DNA of 64,000 bases. Origin: Paraburkholderia piptadeniae (GTDB lineage: Bacteria; Pseudomonadota; Gammaproteobacteria; Burkholderiales; Burkholderiaceae). The notes beneath the pieces are model-generated. The model was not told where the DNA came from and made no database searches. It saw nothing but the letters and a program-made list of their open reading frames with translations. Every line of letters starts with the position of its first letter. Within the stretch, counting starts at the first letter, position 1. This document shows, one piece after another, positions 16,277 through 25,956 of this stretch. A program made the position numbers and the translations under genes. The stretch spans positions 28,883 through 92,882 of the forward strand of contig NZ_CYGY02000063.1 in the NCBI RefSeq assembly GCF_900007165.1, written 5' to 3'.

Positions 16277-18094
16277 TTATTCAACGGTGACAGATTTTGC
16301 AAGATTCCGCGGCTTGTCGACATCCGTCCCGCGGGCACAAGCCGTGTGGTACGCGAGTAACTGCAGCGGCACGACGTGCAGGATCGGTGACAGCAAGCCA
16401 TAGTGCTCGGGCATGCGGATGACATGCAGCCCTTCGTCATTGACGATCTTCGTATCGGCATCGGCGAATACATACAGTTGCCCACCGCGCGCCCGGACCT
16501 CCTGAATGTTTGACTTCAGCTTTTCCAGCAGCGCGTCGTTTGGTGCAATGGTCACGGCCGCCATTGTCTGCGTGACCAGCGCGAGCGGCCCATGCTTAAG
16601 CTCGCCGGCCGCGTACGCTTCCGCGTGGATGTAAGAGATCTCCTTCAGTTTCAACGCACCTTCAAGCGCTATTGGATAATGCAGCCCGCGGCCGAGGAAC
16701 AGTGCGCTGTCCTTACGCGCAAACTCTTCCGACCATGCGATGATCTGTGGCTCCAGCGCCAGCACACTGTTTAGCGCCGCCGGCAAGTGGCGTAGCTGGC
16801 GCAGATAGTCGGCTTCCTGTGACGCGGTCACGTGGCCGCGCACTTTGCCGAGCGTTACCGCGAGCACGAAGAGAGCGACCAGCTGCGTTGTAAACGCCTT
16901 CGTCGACGCGACGCCGATCTCTCGGCCCGCATGCGTGAGGAATGAGAGCACCGTCAGCCGCACCATCGCGCTTGTGCTGACATTGCAGACCGACAGCGTG
17001 TGCTTGTGTCCCAGCGCTTGCGCATGCTTGAGCGCCGCAAGCGTATCCGCGGTTTCGCCAGACTGCGAGATCGCCACTACCAGCTGATTCGCATTTGGCA
17101 CGGAGTCGCGATAGCGGTACTCGCTCGCGATCTCCACCTGCGTGGGAATTTTCGCGATCGACTCGAGCCAGTATTTTGCCGTCAATCCCGAGTAGTAGCT
17201 CGTGCCGCATGCGACAATCAGGAGGCTGTCGATTTCCGAAAATGCCGTCGGTGCGGCCTCACCAAACAGCGTTGCGTCGAAAGAATCCGTTGCCGGGATC
17301 GTGTCACCGATTGTGCGCGGCTGCTCGAAAATCTCCTTCTGCATGAAGTGGCGGTAAGGGCCCAGTTCAACCGCACCGCCGTAAGCCGCAACTTCACGCG
17401 TTTCGCGCTCAATAGGCGCACCGTGACGATCGACGATCCTGACACTCGCGAGCGTCAGCTCGCAGACGTCGCCTTCCTCCAGAAAGACAAGACGCTCCGT
17501 GCTTCCAGCAAGCGCCAGTGCATCCGAGGCGAGAAAGTTCTCGTGCTCGCCAAGACCAACGACGAGCGGCGACCCTTGCCGCGCACCGACAACCGTGTTC
17601 CGATGCGCTGTGTGCAAAACTGCAATCGCGTAGGCACCGTGCAGTTCGCCCACGGCATTTCGCACCGCTGTGATCAGATCGCCGCGATACAGGCTGTGGA
17701 TCAGATGCGCGATGACTTCCGTATCGGTCTGCGAGACAAACTCGTAGCCCTTGCCACGCAGCATCTCGCGCAGCGGCTCGTAATTCTCGATGATGCCGTT
17801 GTGCACGAGTGCCAATTCGTTGCAGGAGAATATTGGATGCGCGTTATCGGTGACGGGCGCGCCGTGGGTCGCCCACCGCGTGTGCGAAATGCCGCTGACG
17901 CCTTCCAGATGCGTCTCGCGCACCTGCGCATCCAGTTCCGCGACGCGCGAGACACTGCGCGCACGGTGTAGTTCGCCTCCCGCCAGCACGGCCACGCCGC
18001 ACGAATCATAGCCGCGATATTCGAGGCGACGCAGTCCTTCGATGAGAACGGGAACGATGTTACGTTGTGCAACTGCACCGACAATCCCGCACAT
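16277..18094 (-). CDS. glmS: glutamine--fructose-6-phosphate aminotransferase (isomerising)
   Basis: The 605-residue enzyme makes glucosamine-6-phosphate from fructose-6-phosphate and glutamine, the first step toward UDP-GlcNAc. The start MCGIVGAVAQ places the N-terminal nucleophile Cys directly after Met, followed by RRLEYRGYDSCGVAV and HTRWATHGAP of the glutaminase domain. Two SIS domains follow with VACGTSYYSG, ISQSGETADTLAAL and SYIHAEAYAAGELKHGP, and the ending is DKPRNLAKSVTVE. GGAGGACAAGTAAGTC precedes the ATG. It is the distal gene of the polysaccharide arm and may be an extra copy that supplies precursor for the polymer. The stop codon touches an IS3 relic. Confidence 0.97.
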   Translation of the reverse strand: MCGIVGAVAQRNIVPVLIEGLRRLEYRGYDSCGVAVLAGGELHRARSVSRVAELDAQVRETHLEGVSGISHTRWATHGAPVTDNAHPIFSCNELALVHNGIIENYEPLREMLRGKGYEFVSQTDTEVIAHLIHSLYRGDLITAVRNAVGELHGAYAIAVLHTAHRNTVVGARQGSPLVVGLGEHENFLASDALALAGSTERLVFLEEGDVCELTLASVRIVDRHGAPIERETREVAAYGGAVELGPYRHFMQKEIFEQPRTIGDTIPATDSFDATLFGEAAPTAFSEIDSLLIVACGTSYYSGLTAKYWLESIAKIPTQVEIASEYRYRDSVPNANQLVVAISQSGETADTLAALKHAQALGHKHTLSVCNVSTSAMVRLTVLSFLTHAGREIGVASTKAFTTQLVALFVLAVTLGKVRGHVTASQEADYLRQLRHLPAALNSVLALEPQIIAWSEEFARKDSALFLGRGLHYPIALEGALKLKEISYIHAEAYAAGELKHGPLALVTQTMAAVTIAPNDALLEKLKSNIQEVRARGGQLYVFADADTKIVNDEGLHVIRMPEHYGLLSPILHVVPLQLLAYHTACARGTDVDKPRNLAKSVTVE

Positions 18095-18337
18095 GACTTA
18101 CTTGTCCTCCAGAGTCTGCTTCGTTAAAGCACGTGCTTGCTGAATCACTTTCTTGCGAAAAGGGAATGCCCCTGACGCGAGACACGTCGTCTCGCCAAGC
18201 TCGCGGCACGGTTCGCGCTCAGGGGGCATCCGAAACGCTGGCTTCCACTCGGGCTGGCAATATCACGACAATGCCGCTGCGATCCGCCACCTGCTCGGCC
18301 GGGATGAGCACGCGCCCCAGCACCCGTCACTTTTGGT

Positions 18338-19057
18338 CTACGTAGCGCCCGTGCCACCCGTACCGCCCGTACCCCCAGTCGAGCCGCTACCCGAACCCGT
18401 AATCGGATTCTTCGCGCCTGCGTTCACCAGCGCGTTCACCAGTTCTGAGACTGGTTGTCCCGTGGAATCAATCGCCCCGGCGCCGTGCAGCTTGTCAAGA
18501 TCGGCATCGATCCCCGGCTGACCCGTGGTGAACGCAGTAGTCAGGAACGCGGAAGTCGACAAGGTCACGCCGTACATGTTTTTGACGACCTGCGCGACGG
18601 CGGATTCCGCATTTGTAATCACCGTGCCACTGGTCAGTGCGCTCTGGTACTTTGGATTGGTCGGAAGGCCTGCCAGCAGGCCGTTGACCGTAGTCCCAAG
18701 CTGCGCCGCCAGATAACTCAGAAGCAGCTCCGTCAGTGAAGTCAGGTTGTACGTACCCGGCCCCGCCGCAAACGAGTGAAGCGTGGTGCTACCGCCAGTG
18801 CCAGTCAACGTGCACGGGCCATCGAACGCGAACGTCGCGTTGAACTTGCCGGATGAGTCTGTCGTAGTGCTCGCCGAACGGTTCTTGCAGACGATTGAGA
18901 TCGTCGCACTCGCGAACGGAGCGCCAACCGCCGCTGTGCCGTTGATGGTCCCGGTCGGCGGCGATCCGCTGCCGCCGCATGCCGTCAGCACACTCAGCGC
19001 AACAACAGTCGTTGCCATCCACAATGTCTGCTTTCCGAGTAGGTATGAACGCTTCAT
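18338..19057 (-). CDS. lipoprotein with Gly/Thr-rich tail
   Basis: From the ATG at 19057 (CTGGAGAGACCG upstream) the product of about 239 residues has a lipoprotein signal with the lipobox region LSVLTACGGSG. A beta-rich segment resembling a carboxypeptidase-regulatory or Ig-like fold follows (GTAAVGAPFASATISIVCKN, TTDSSGKFNATF). A helical region ending ELVNALVNAGAKNP leads to a low-complexity Gly-Ser-Thr tail. It begins 19 bases after the yjbH-like gene and probably works with it at the outer membrane. No function is known to me. Confidence 0.8.
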   Translation of the reverse strand: MKRSYLLGKQTLWMATTVVALSVLTACGGSGSPPTGTINGTAAVGAPFASATISIVCKNRSASTTTDSSGKFNATFAFDGPCTLTGTGGSTTLHSFAAGPGTYNLTSLTELLLSYLAAQLGTTVNGLLAGLPTNPKYQSALTSGTVITNAESAVAQVVKNMYGVTLSTSAFLTTAFTTGQPGIDADLDKLHGAGAIDSTGQPVSELVNALVNAGAKNPITGSGSGSTGGTGGTGGTGAT

Positions 19058-19076
19058 CGGTCTCTCCAGAAGGAAG

Positions 19077-21461
19077 TTACTGACAACCATTGAGCTGTTG
19101 GGCCTGAGCACCTGTCGCCCGATAGAAATTCGCACACGCCACGCGCCCCTTCGTCGCGCCGATCGCAGATACCGCGCCTGACGAGCGTGACACCGTCACC
19201 AATCCGGTCGGCGCAGCGGCGTAGCGCTCGTATGCGTCCCGCATGCGCTTCAACTGGGTCGCAAAATACTGTGCGCTGAAGCGACCCTCGTTCAGCAGCA
19301 TCTTCTGCGTGCCATAAGCAAAGCCGAGATTTTCAACCGCGTTCGGAGCGACATAATTGGGGGCGCCGACGCGGGTGCGGAAGTCGAGAGCGAAGTGGTC
19401 AGCGCCATCGATCTGCGTGATGCCGGGTTTCATGCCCTGTCGCGGGGTCAGCGGGAAGCCGATGGCGAGGCCCGCATAAGTACCCTGTCCGCTATGCTCG
19501 GCATGCACACTAAACGAAACGTCGTCAAACCAGCGCGTGAAGGTAATCAATGGTCCCTTGTCTCCGCCGACAAAACGCGCCGCGCCGGCTTCGACCCAAA
19601 GCTTCCAGGCGGGCTGCACCCAGCGATACGTGAGTGATGCATTGATCTCATGCGGCAGGTGGTCGGTACCCGGCTGCTGATGCAGATACGCGAGACGTAA
19701 TCGCACCAGATCGGGGTGGCCCGGAACGAATAAAGTCGTTTCGTTTTCGGCACCCACGTAGTGGAAATCGAACTTGCCGACTGCCAGCACGTTCAAGACC
19801 TGCGGCGCGATCCAGAAACTCTGTGCGAGGGCGGCATCTGACAAGCCAGCCTGCAACCTGTATTTGCTGTAGACGCGGCCGTCATCCATGTTCGCCGTGT
19901 GATAGATGGGCGCCACGTAGCTGCCGATCAGCTCAGCACCCTTCCACAGCGGTATGTGGCCCACAACGTTGACGCCGATCGACGCATCCAAATTCCCGTA
20001 TTCGGTGCCGAACAGATAACTCGCGATCGGCCTGACCTCAAGGCGCGTAAGACCATGTCGGTGCTCGTCCCCGTGCCATTCGACAGAATTCGCATCGTAG
20101 TCGGGTCGCAAGCGCATCGTCATCGATATAGCCAGATCGCCAGGCGTACCGCTCACGAGGAACTGCGCATAGGCATCGCGAGTGACAGTCAGCTCCCCCA
20201 ATATCTGGTTATCTTTCTTGATTACCGCGTGGATCCGTTCCACTTCGCGCGGCGCACCCGCGCTAGCCACACCGAGCACGATGCCAAGCGCGTCAGCTTC
20301 GTTCTGGTTGTAGCGGTGATTTTCGTATTCGACGATCAGGTCACGCTCGCGGACACCCACGCGCACACGTTCCAGTCCCGCAGCAAACAGCTGCGCGGCG
20401 ACGGTATCGAGCGCTGCCGTTTCGTCGACAACGGAATCGGATTTCGCGGGCTCCGGCAATTGCGCGACCCGCTCCCTTCCGGACCACACGTCATCGACGC
20501 CTGCAAGCGTCAATCGGGTAGCTGGACGCGTCGGCGCAACGGCGAAATCGCGGTCCGCGATGTCAACGTGCGACGCGGGCGGTAGTTCGGCTGCCAGGCC
20601 CCGCATGTCTGGCGGCAGCGCACCCGCATGCGCAGCAAGGTTGTCCTCTACACCGATGTTTGCTGGCAGATTCGAGTCCGCGGGCGTGTGTTCGACGGGT
20701 GAAGCGTCAAAGCGGTGTCCAAGCGGAATCTGCACGCCAACCGAGAATGAAGTGCGCGGAGCAACGCCGTACGTCGAACGCAGCGACCGCAACACCGTTC
20801 CAACGAAGCTCGCGCCGGCAAGCCAACTGACTCCGGGTGACTGGTAACGAAAACCCGCATAGGGCGTTTTCGAGTCGTCTTCCACGAGCAGCGACGCTCC
20901 GGTGTTCCAAAGCGATACCTCCGCACCACCAAAGATCCCGTTAAGGCGATCGCCCTGCCCGTAGCCAACGCTCAGTGTCGCAGGTCCGAAGCTCTGCGAG
21001 ACGACACCGTATGTCGAACGGAAATAATGCGTCTGGCCGCCAACATCCGTCATGCCAAATGCGATCGCCGGCTGGTAGCGGAAAAACCGTGGAACCTGCA
21101 CCTTGACGTCGGCCATCAGATGCCGGAACAAGAAATGATCAGCACCGGAGAAGGCCGCGGGCACGTTGCCCGGGTAATTGGCCAGCCCGCCTGACACCTC
21201 GACATAGGGCAAGAGACCCACCGCTCCCCAGTACATCTGCGCGCCGGTCGCGCGCGCACCGAAGCGGGGATCCAGAAAGTGGTTGTATTGAGCCTCCGCA
21301 GTCCCTTCTGGCAAAGCAAACGCATAAGGAATGACCAGCCCGCCTGCCTGCCCGAGCGAATTCAGCACAGGTGGAGCGGCCGCCTGTGCAGCCACCGAGA
21401 GCGTGAGAGCCACGGCGAGTGACATGGCGCTCAATGCGAATGGTTGGTGTCGTACGTGCAC
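19077..21461 (-). CDS. YjbH-type outer membrane protein
   Basis: This 794-residue exported protein belongs to the YjbH family, which accompanies exopolysaccharide loci and probably forms one or two beta barrels in the outer membrane. It has a signal peptide (SLAVALTLSVAAQAAAPP) and the N-terminal GQAGGLVIPYAFALPEGTAE typical of the family. Repeated beta-strand stretches include GDRLNGIFGGAEVSLWN, and the C-terminal half contains YLFGTEYGNLDASIGVNVVG. The GTG start at 21461 follows TAGGAAACCATCGAAGC. It lies downstream of the wza group on the same strand, consistent with a role in polymer secretion. Confidence 0.88.
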   Translation of the reverse strand: MHVRHQPFALSAMSLAVALTLSVAAQAAAPPVLNSLGQAGGLVIPYAFALPEGTAEAQYNHFLDPRFGARATGAQMYWGAVGLLPYVEVSGGLANYPGNVPAAFSGADHFLFRHLMADVKVQVPRFFRYQPAIAFGMTDVGGQTHYFRSTYGVVSQSFGPATLSVGYGQGDRLNGIFGGAEVSLWNTGASLLVEDDSKTPYAGFRYQSPGVSWLAGASFVGTVLRSLRSTYGVAPRTSFSVGVQIPLGHRFDASPVEHTPADSNLPANIGVEDNLAAHAGALPPDMRGLAAELPPASHVDIADRDFAVAPTRPATRLTLAGVDDVWSGRERVAQLPEPAKSDSVVDETAALDTVAAQLFAAGLERVRVGVRERDLIVEYENHRYNQNEADALGIVLGVASAGAPREVERIHAVIKKDNQILGELTVTRDAYAQFLVSGTPGDLAISMTMRLRPDYDANSVEWHGDEHRHGLTRLEVRPIASYLFGTEYGNLDASIGVNVVGHIPLWKGAELIGSYVAPIYHTANMDDGRVYSKYRLQAGLSDAALAQSFWIAPQVLNVLAVGKFDFHYVGAENETTLFVPGHPDLVRLRLAYLHQQPGTDHLPHEINASLTYRWVQPAWKLWVEAGAARFVGGDKGPLITFTRWFDDVSFSVHAEHSGQGTYAGLAIGFPLTPRQGMKPGITQIDGADHFALDFRTRVGAPNYVAPNAVENLGFAYGTQKMLLNEGRFSAQYFATQLKRMRDAYERYAAAPTGLVTVSRSSGAVSAIGATKGRVACANFYRATGAQAQQLNGCQ

Positions 21462-21550
21462 GCTTCGATGGTTTCCTAGCTATGGCGTCCGCAAGTGTAT
21501 AGTCATACTAACTATATGGCACATGGCGCGTCAGGAACGATCAGCAAAGG

Positions 21551-21850
21551 TCAGAACAACGTGCCTTCATCACCCATGCGACTGAAGAAATGCACCGCTT
21601 CTTCCGGCGTCATCTTCATTCTGTAGCAAGTCTGAATATCTCGGATCGTTGCTTCGTCAATCGCATGGGGCCATTTCAGGACCCCCTCCTTCACTGCCAG
21701 AATCAACCACTCGTCGGTCCATTGCTGGACTTGGCGGATTTCCTCTTCCGACAGCAGATCGTGAAGGGAGCGGGTCGCAAACGACGCCCGGATCTGATCG
21801 TCGTGGTCGCGACTACGGCTCGTAGCGAGCAAAAATTTCGTCTTTGTCAT
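21551..21850 (-). CDS. small protein related to the one at 200-409
   Basis: About 99 residues from an ATG at 21850 (MTKTKFLLATSRSR). The start is uncertain because no clear ribosome site is visible and the frame continues upstream. The C-terminal half has W-x3-W (WTDEW), DEATIRDIQTCYRMKMTPEE and AVHFF, parallel to W-x3-W, DEAIADRLEGY and LTPAEGAMAFF in the small protein at the left end. No signal peptide or membrane segment. Function unknown. It sits between the yjbH-like gene and the beta-helix gene with generous spacing, so it may be a separate unit. Confidence 0.6.
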   Translation of the reverse strand: MTKTKFLLATSRSRDHDDQIRASFATRSLHDLLSEEEIRQVQQWTDEWLILAVKEGVLKWPHAIDEATIRDIQTCYRMKMTPEEAVHFFSRMGDEGTLF

Positions 21851-22274
21851 TGCTTTGATGGCATCTCGTAGAATCCCTCGGCAAGGAAAATCGTACGGCG
21901 TCGCATTGCCGCATGCAGTGACGTCTGTCACTAGCTGACGCTCATAACTATCTGCCTGCTGCTTTTGCACCGCACGCGTTACTGCGATAGCTGCACTCTG
22001 CAAAGCGCGGCAGGTGTCTGGGATCAACCTGGTGCTTTGCGGCAAAGGACCTCACCCAGCGAGCAGCATTTTTGCCGTCGACTGCGATCTGTGTGACATC
22101 GGGATACTCGCCAAGCGAACCGCTCCCGGCGCTCCAGTCCAGATGCCCCTCGGCCAGACTGGAGATGGGAAGGAAGAGTTGATGCGCACTGCATAAGACT
22201 ACCTGGCCACTGCGCTGCGGTTTCAGACGGCCATGCTGCAGCTACCTCACCTCAAAGCCTGAGCTGGATTCTTT

Positions 22275-23495
22275 TCAGCTACGCAGTGTCATACGCACAT
22301 TGTTCACGCCCGTCTGACGATTTACGGCGCTGACTTCGACGCGATCTGCGCGTCCAGTAACAACGAAGAGCTCATTGCCGTATAGCGTCGCATGCGTCGC
22401 GTTGGCCAGTTGCGTAAAGCGCCAGACACGTGGCTTGTTCCAGACATAGTTCCCCGCGGCCCGGTAGTCCTGCACGGGTGCGAGTGCGTCGATCACAAAC
22501 GAGCGCGGAAAGAACACGTTGTCTTCCAGCGTCAACCCGCGTAGGTTTCGCATGCCGTCGACCAGAATGCAGGTGACGGCCGCATCGGAATCGCCGCGTG
22601 CAAACGATTCGTCTCTACATGCGACGATCCGCACGTTGCCCATGATGTCAGAGAATCTGAACGTAGCTCGGGCTTGGCCGCGTGCGACGACGTAACAGTC
22701 CTCGATCTTGATCTGCTGCACCGTCGCGTCGGGCGGTGTGCCCGGGTCCTGCTCGAACCAGATTGCCGCGCCATCCCGTGCGTTGTAATAAACGGTCAGG
22801 TTGCCAAGCGTTGTAACGGTCAGCGGGCGCACGTGCGCATCCGTTTCGCGGAACTTCGACTTCAGGCCTAGTGAGTTGAAGGTCGTGAAATACAACGTCG
22901 CAAACCCGGCGTCGTTGCGATAGTCCCCCTGCCGGAAACTCCACACCTCGCCCGCATAGTTGTACAACGCCGCGCAGGTGAACCGCCCATAGCAGCGCAC
23001 GTTCTCGAAGGAATGGCCATAACTTTCGTTGGCGCCTGCCACGCGCGAAGCGAAGACCGCACTGCGCGGCGCGTCGGAAGGCAAGCCCGCAAACGTCAGG
23101 TTGCGCAATACGAGGCCCGACGTGCCGGATATATCCAGTCCCTGCGACGCGGTACCACGCACGATGAAGTTCGCGTGGCCAGGCACAGGCTGGTGCGTAG
23201 TATTGGTTCCCTCGATGATGAGACCGCCGTAGTAGAGACCTGTCAGATCGAGGTCGGTAATCACGTGATTCGCACCAACAAGCACTCGCCGGCAGCGCGC
23301 GCGTGCCGCATAGGACAGGCAACGCTGGATTGCCTCACTATCGTCAGTCCGGCCGTCGCCCACGGCGCCGAATTTATAAACCGACACACCGTCGCCGGAC
23401 GGTGTCTGGGGCTGCTGCGTGCCAGCGCGCGCAGGTAACACGGATGCGCCCGCCATCAGTGAGCCAAACAGAAAACGCCGGCGTTTTACTTGCAT
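22275..23495 (-). CDS. exported right-handed beta-helix protein (pectate-lyase-like)
   Basis: The product of about 406 residues begins MQVKRRRFLFGSLMAGASVL, a signal with KRRRF that resembles a Tat motif. YKFGAVGDGRTDDSEAIQRC follows, the N-terminal cap of pectate-lyase superfamily (PL-6/GH28-like) parallel beta-helix proteins. Helix coils follow, with segments such as SGLVLRNLTFAGLP and GLTLEDNVFFP. GAAGGAGCACGAC precedes the ATG at 23495. In Wzy-dependent loci such periplasmic beta-helix proteins may trim or bind the polymer. Substrate and activity cannot be read from the sequence. Confidence 0.85.
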   Translation of the reverse strand: MQVKRRRFLFGSLMAGASVLPARAGTQQPQTPSGDGVSVYKFGAVGDGRTDDSEAIQRCLSYAARARCRRVLVGANHVITDLDLTGLYYGGLIIEGTNTTHQPVPGHANFIVRGTASQGLDISGTSGLVLRNLTFAGLPSDAPRSAVFASRVAGANESYGHSFENVRCYGRFTCAALYNYAGEVWSFRQGDYRNDAGFATLYFTTFNSLGLKSKFRETDAHVRPLTVTTLGNLTVYYNARDGAAIWFEQDPGTPPDATVQQIKIEDCYVVARGQARATFRFSDIMGNVRIVACRDESFARGDSDAAVTCILVDGMRNLRGLTLEDNVFFPRSFVIDALAPVQDYRAAGNYVWNKPRVWRFTQLANATHATLYGNELFVVTGRADRVEVSAVNRQTGVNNVRMTLRS

Positions 23496-23536
23496 GTCGT
23501 GCTCCTTCGCGATGGTCGCTGAGATTCCCATGCGCA

Positions 23537-24715
23537 TTACATGCCTAGGGTCTTGATATTTGCCAGGCCACCGGCGAACGGCACCAGTTGCGATACGACC
23601 CGGCCGAATCGCGTGACGCTCGCCGTATCGAGGTAAATTATGTCGCGCGGCGACAGCACGATCTGATCGGCGAGCGCGACCGCGACAGGTGACGAACAGT
23701 CGAGATGGAACACTGTGGTCGTATCGGGGCCGCTTGCCCGCACGAGGTACAGCTGCCTGGCGTTCGAGGTCAGCGGGTTCATTCCGCCCCCATCGTTCAA
23801 CGCTTCAGCCAGGGTATACGGACCGTCAGTCGGCATCGGAATCGACAACGGTTTGGCGACTTCGCCCATCAGGAACACCTTTTTGATGCGCCGGTTAGGA
23901 ATGTCGATGATGTCCCCATCGACGAGCCGCAGATTATTGCGCATATCCCCACGATACAGCAGCCGATAAAGGTCCACTGAGATCTGCACGTGTCCCCGGG
24001 TGAGCGTCGCGCCGGCCAGGTCGGCGTCGGGCGTCACGCCACCGGAAAGCCCGATTGCATCGGCGACGTTCAAGGGCACGTCAGTTAAAGGTAGTACCTC
24101 GGGCTGCCTGACTTCGCCTGTCACGTACACCTTCTGGCTCCGAAAGCTCATTACGGTCACGTCGAGCTGGGGCGCACGCACGTAGCGTGAAATGCCCAAC
24201 GTCAGCTCACGGCGAATTTCCGGCACCGACTTGCCCGCAACGCGCAACGCACCAACATACGGGTAGTAGATCGTCCCGTCCGCCTGTACAACCCGTCCGA
24301 GCGCGTCGCCGCCATTGGCGGACGCGACCGCCTGTGCGGCAAGCGACTGTGCACTGCCCAGCTGCGTCCCTCCCGCGACCTGTGCGCCGATGCCCGGGTT
24401 GTTCAGCTCCGGATGATCCCATACAACGACATGCAGTACGTCACCCGCCCCCACCCGATACTTATAAACGTCGTTCGGCTGCGCGAGATCCGTCGCCGAT
24501 ACAGGCGCCGCCGGACGCAAGGGCGTCGACGCGACCGAGTTTACGCCCGCGACCGTAAGCGGCAACAGCACATAGTGCTGACCGTTGACAACGAGGTGGT
24601 CGCCGCCCTGCGTCTGCGTGGCCGGACCGGGATTGAATCGCATGCCCGGGGCGGCTGCACAGCCGGCCAGGACGACACACAATAGAGAGGCAAGAGTGAC
24701 AGCAATCTGTTTCAT
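23537..24715 (-). CDS. wza: Wza-type outer membrane polysaccharide export lipoprotein
   Basis: The 392-residue lipoprotein starts MKQIAVTLASLLCVVLAGCA with the lipobox LAGC. The export domain carries YRVGAGDVLHVVVWDHPELN and DGTIYYPYVGALRVAGKS with SVPEIRRELT. SLBB-like domains follow (KVYVTGEVRQPEVLPL, KVFLMGEVAKPLSIPM). Such proteins form the outer membrane channel for Wzy-dependent exopolysaccharide. I placed the start at 24715 because the lipoprotein signal begins there; the longer frame upstream is non-coding. It lies 47 bases after the Wzy-like gene. Confidence 0.94.
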   Translation of the reverse strand: MKQIAVTLASLLCVVLAGCAAAPGMRFNPGPATQTQGGDHLVVNGQHYVLLPLTVAGVNSVASTPLRPAAPVSATDLAQPNDVYKYRVGAGDVLHVVVWDHPELNNPGIGAQVAGGTQLGSAQSLAAQAVASANGGDALGRVVQADGTIYYPYVGALRVAGKSVPEIRRELTLGISRYVRAPQLDVTVMSFRSQKVYVTGEVRQPEVLPLTDVPLNVADAIGLSGGVTPDADLAGATLTRGHVQISVDLYRLLYRGDMRNNLRLVDGDIIDIPNRRIKKVFLMGEVAKPLSIPMPTDGPYTLAEALNDGGGMNPLTSNARQLYLVRASGPDTTTVFHLDCSSPVAVALADQIVLSPRDIIYLDTASVTRFGRVVSQLVPFAGGLANIKTLGM

Positions 24716-24762
24716 GAATGCTAGGTTCTGGAAAATATGAGCCTGTGCGGAAACCGCATCCG

Positions 24763-25956
24763 CTAACGCGCACGTTGCATTGCTCCAACGGATGCGATTC
24801 TGAGAAAGCCGTATACCGCGATCGAGAGCCAGATCGCCGTCGTGATTGAATTGGTTGCATTTGCCGCCGCTCCGCGAATCACGAAGAAACACACCCAGCA
24901 CACCTGCGGAAGGAACGCTGCAAGGGTGAGCGGATCGCGCAACACCAGCCATTTGAGTCCGCGAATAAGCACGGCCCATACTGCGCCGTACGCTACCCCC
25001 ATATAACCGTGTGCTGCGAATGAATCCGCGTACCAGGTGAACGGCATGTGATAGAACCCATCGGGTGTGGTGAAACCGAAAAAATCCTGCGCAAAGCGGA
25101 TAGCCGGGTCGAGCGAATCGAGGTCAATCTTCGCGAAGAAATTGACGAAGCCAATAGCGAATCCGATCAGCGGCGATACCGTATGCTGGTCGTTGCCGCT
25201 GTAAGAATAGAAGACCACGTGCAGTCCATGGACGAGAAATATCTCGGGTAGTGCCAATTCCCCGCTTGAGCGCAGAAACAGTAGCGCAAACGCAGCAGTG
25301 AGCAGCACGCCACCGTACAGCGCAAGCTTCTTGCCGAGATCGCGGTCCGAGTTCGCCAGTGACAGGATCGCGAGCGGCAGCAATGGCATCTGCAAAAACG
25401 AGCGCACGCCTGTCTTGAAGCAGAAATACGCATAAACCAGCAGCACAGTCGCGAGATACAGATAGCTGCGGCGCAGATAGGCTGTTACGAGAGAGGACGT
25501 ACCGACGATCAGCAGTACCCAGCCATAGGCGACGCCGCGAAACGACACATAGCCGGCGTAATCGAACGAGCTCGATTCGAAGAAGTAAAGCACCGCGCCG
25601 ATTATGAACAGGCCGAAATAGACGTTGGTAACCAGGCCCATATCGATGTCTGTCAGGCGCTGCGCCAGTTCGAAGGGCCGGGCGCCCACCGACAACACCA
25701 CGAGAAACAGTGTGTTGAAGGTGGCTGCATACAGACTTACCTGCACAAAGGTGCGTTCGTCGATTTCGTAGATCTTGCCGGTGAATCCTTCCTGATGGAT
25801 GAACACACCGCCCAGATGGAATACAAGGACGAGGAACGCGTAATAGCTCGCCACCAGTGCAAAGAAGCCGCAGAACCGGTCACGCCGCACGAGCCATACC
25901 GACCCGACAAGCGTGCACACGAGGTTGAGCACATCGACGAAGACCGCGCTGCTCAT
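24763..25956 (-). CDS. Wzy-like polysaccharide polymerase, membrane protein
   Basis: The 397-residue protein has about ten hydrophobic segments, including FCGFFALVASYYAFLVLVF and VTNVYFGLFIIGAVLYFFE. A large hydrophilic loop lies between residues 265 and 315 with SLDPAIRFAQDFFGFTTPDG. This topology matches O-antigen/EPS polymerases (Wzy), which are poorly conserved in sequence. The start overlaps the flippase stop by 4 bases, and wza follows. The assignment rests on topology and on the absence of another polymerase in the locus. Confidence 0.75.
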   Translation of the reverse strand: MSSAVFVDVLNLVCTLVGSVWLVRRDRFCGFFALVASYYAFLVLVFHLGGVFIHQEGFTGKIYEIDERTFVQVSLYAATFNTLFLVVLSVGARPFELAQRLTDIDMGLVTNVYFGLFIIGAVLYFFESSSFDYAGYVSFRGVAYGWVLLIVGTSSLVTAYLRRSYLYLATVLLVYAYFCFKTGVRSFLQMPLLPLAILSLANSDRDLGKKLALYGGVLLTAAFALLFLRSSGELALPEIFLVHGLHVVFYSYSGNDQHTVSPLIGFAIGFVNFFAKIDLDSLDPAIRFAQDFFGFTTPDGFYHMPFTWYADSFAAHGYMGVAYGAVWAVLIRGLKWLVLRDPLTLAAFLPQVCWVCFFVIRGAAANATNSITTAIWLSIAVYGFLRIASVGAMQRAR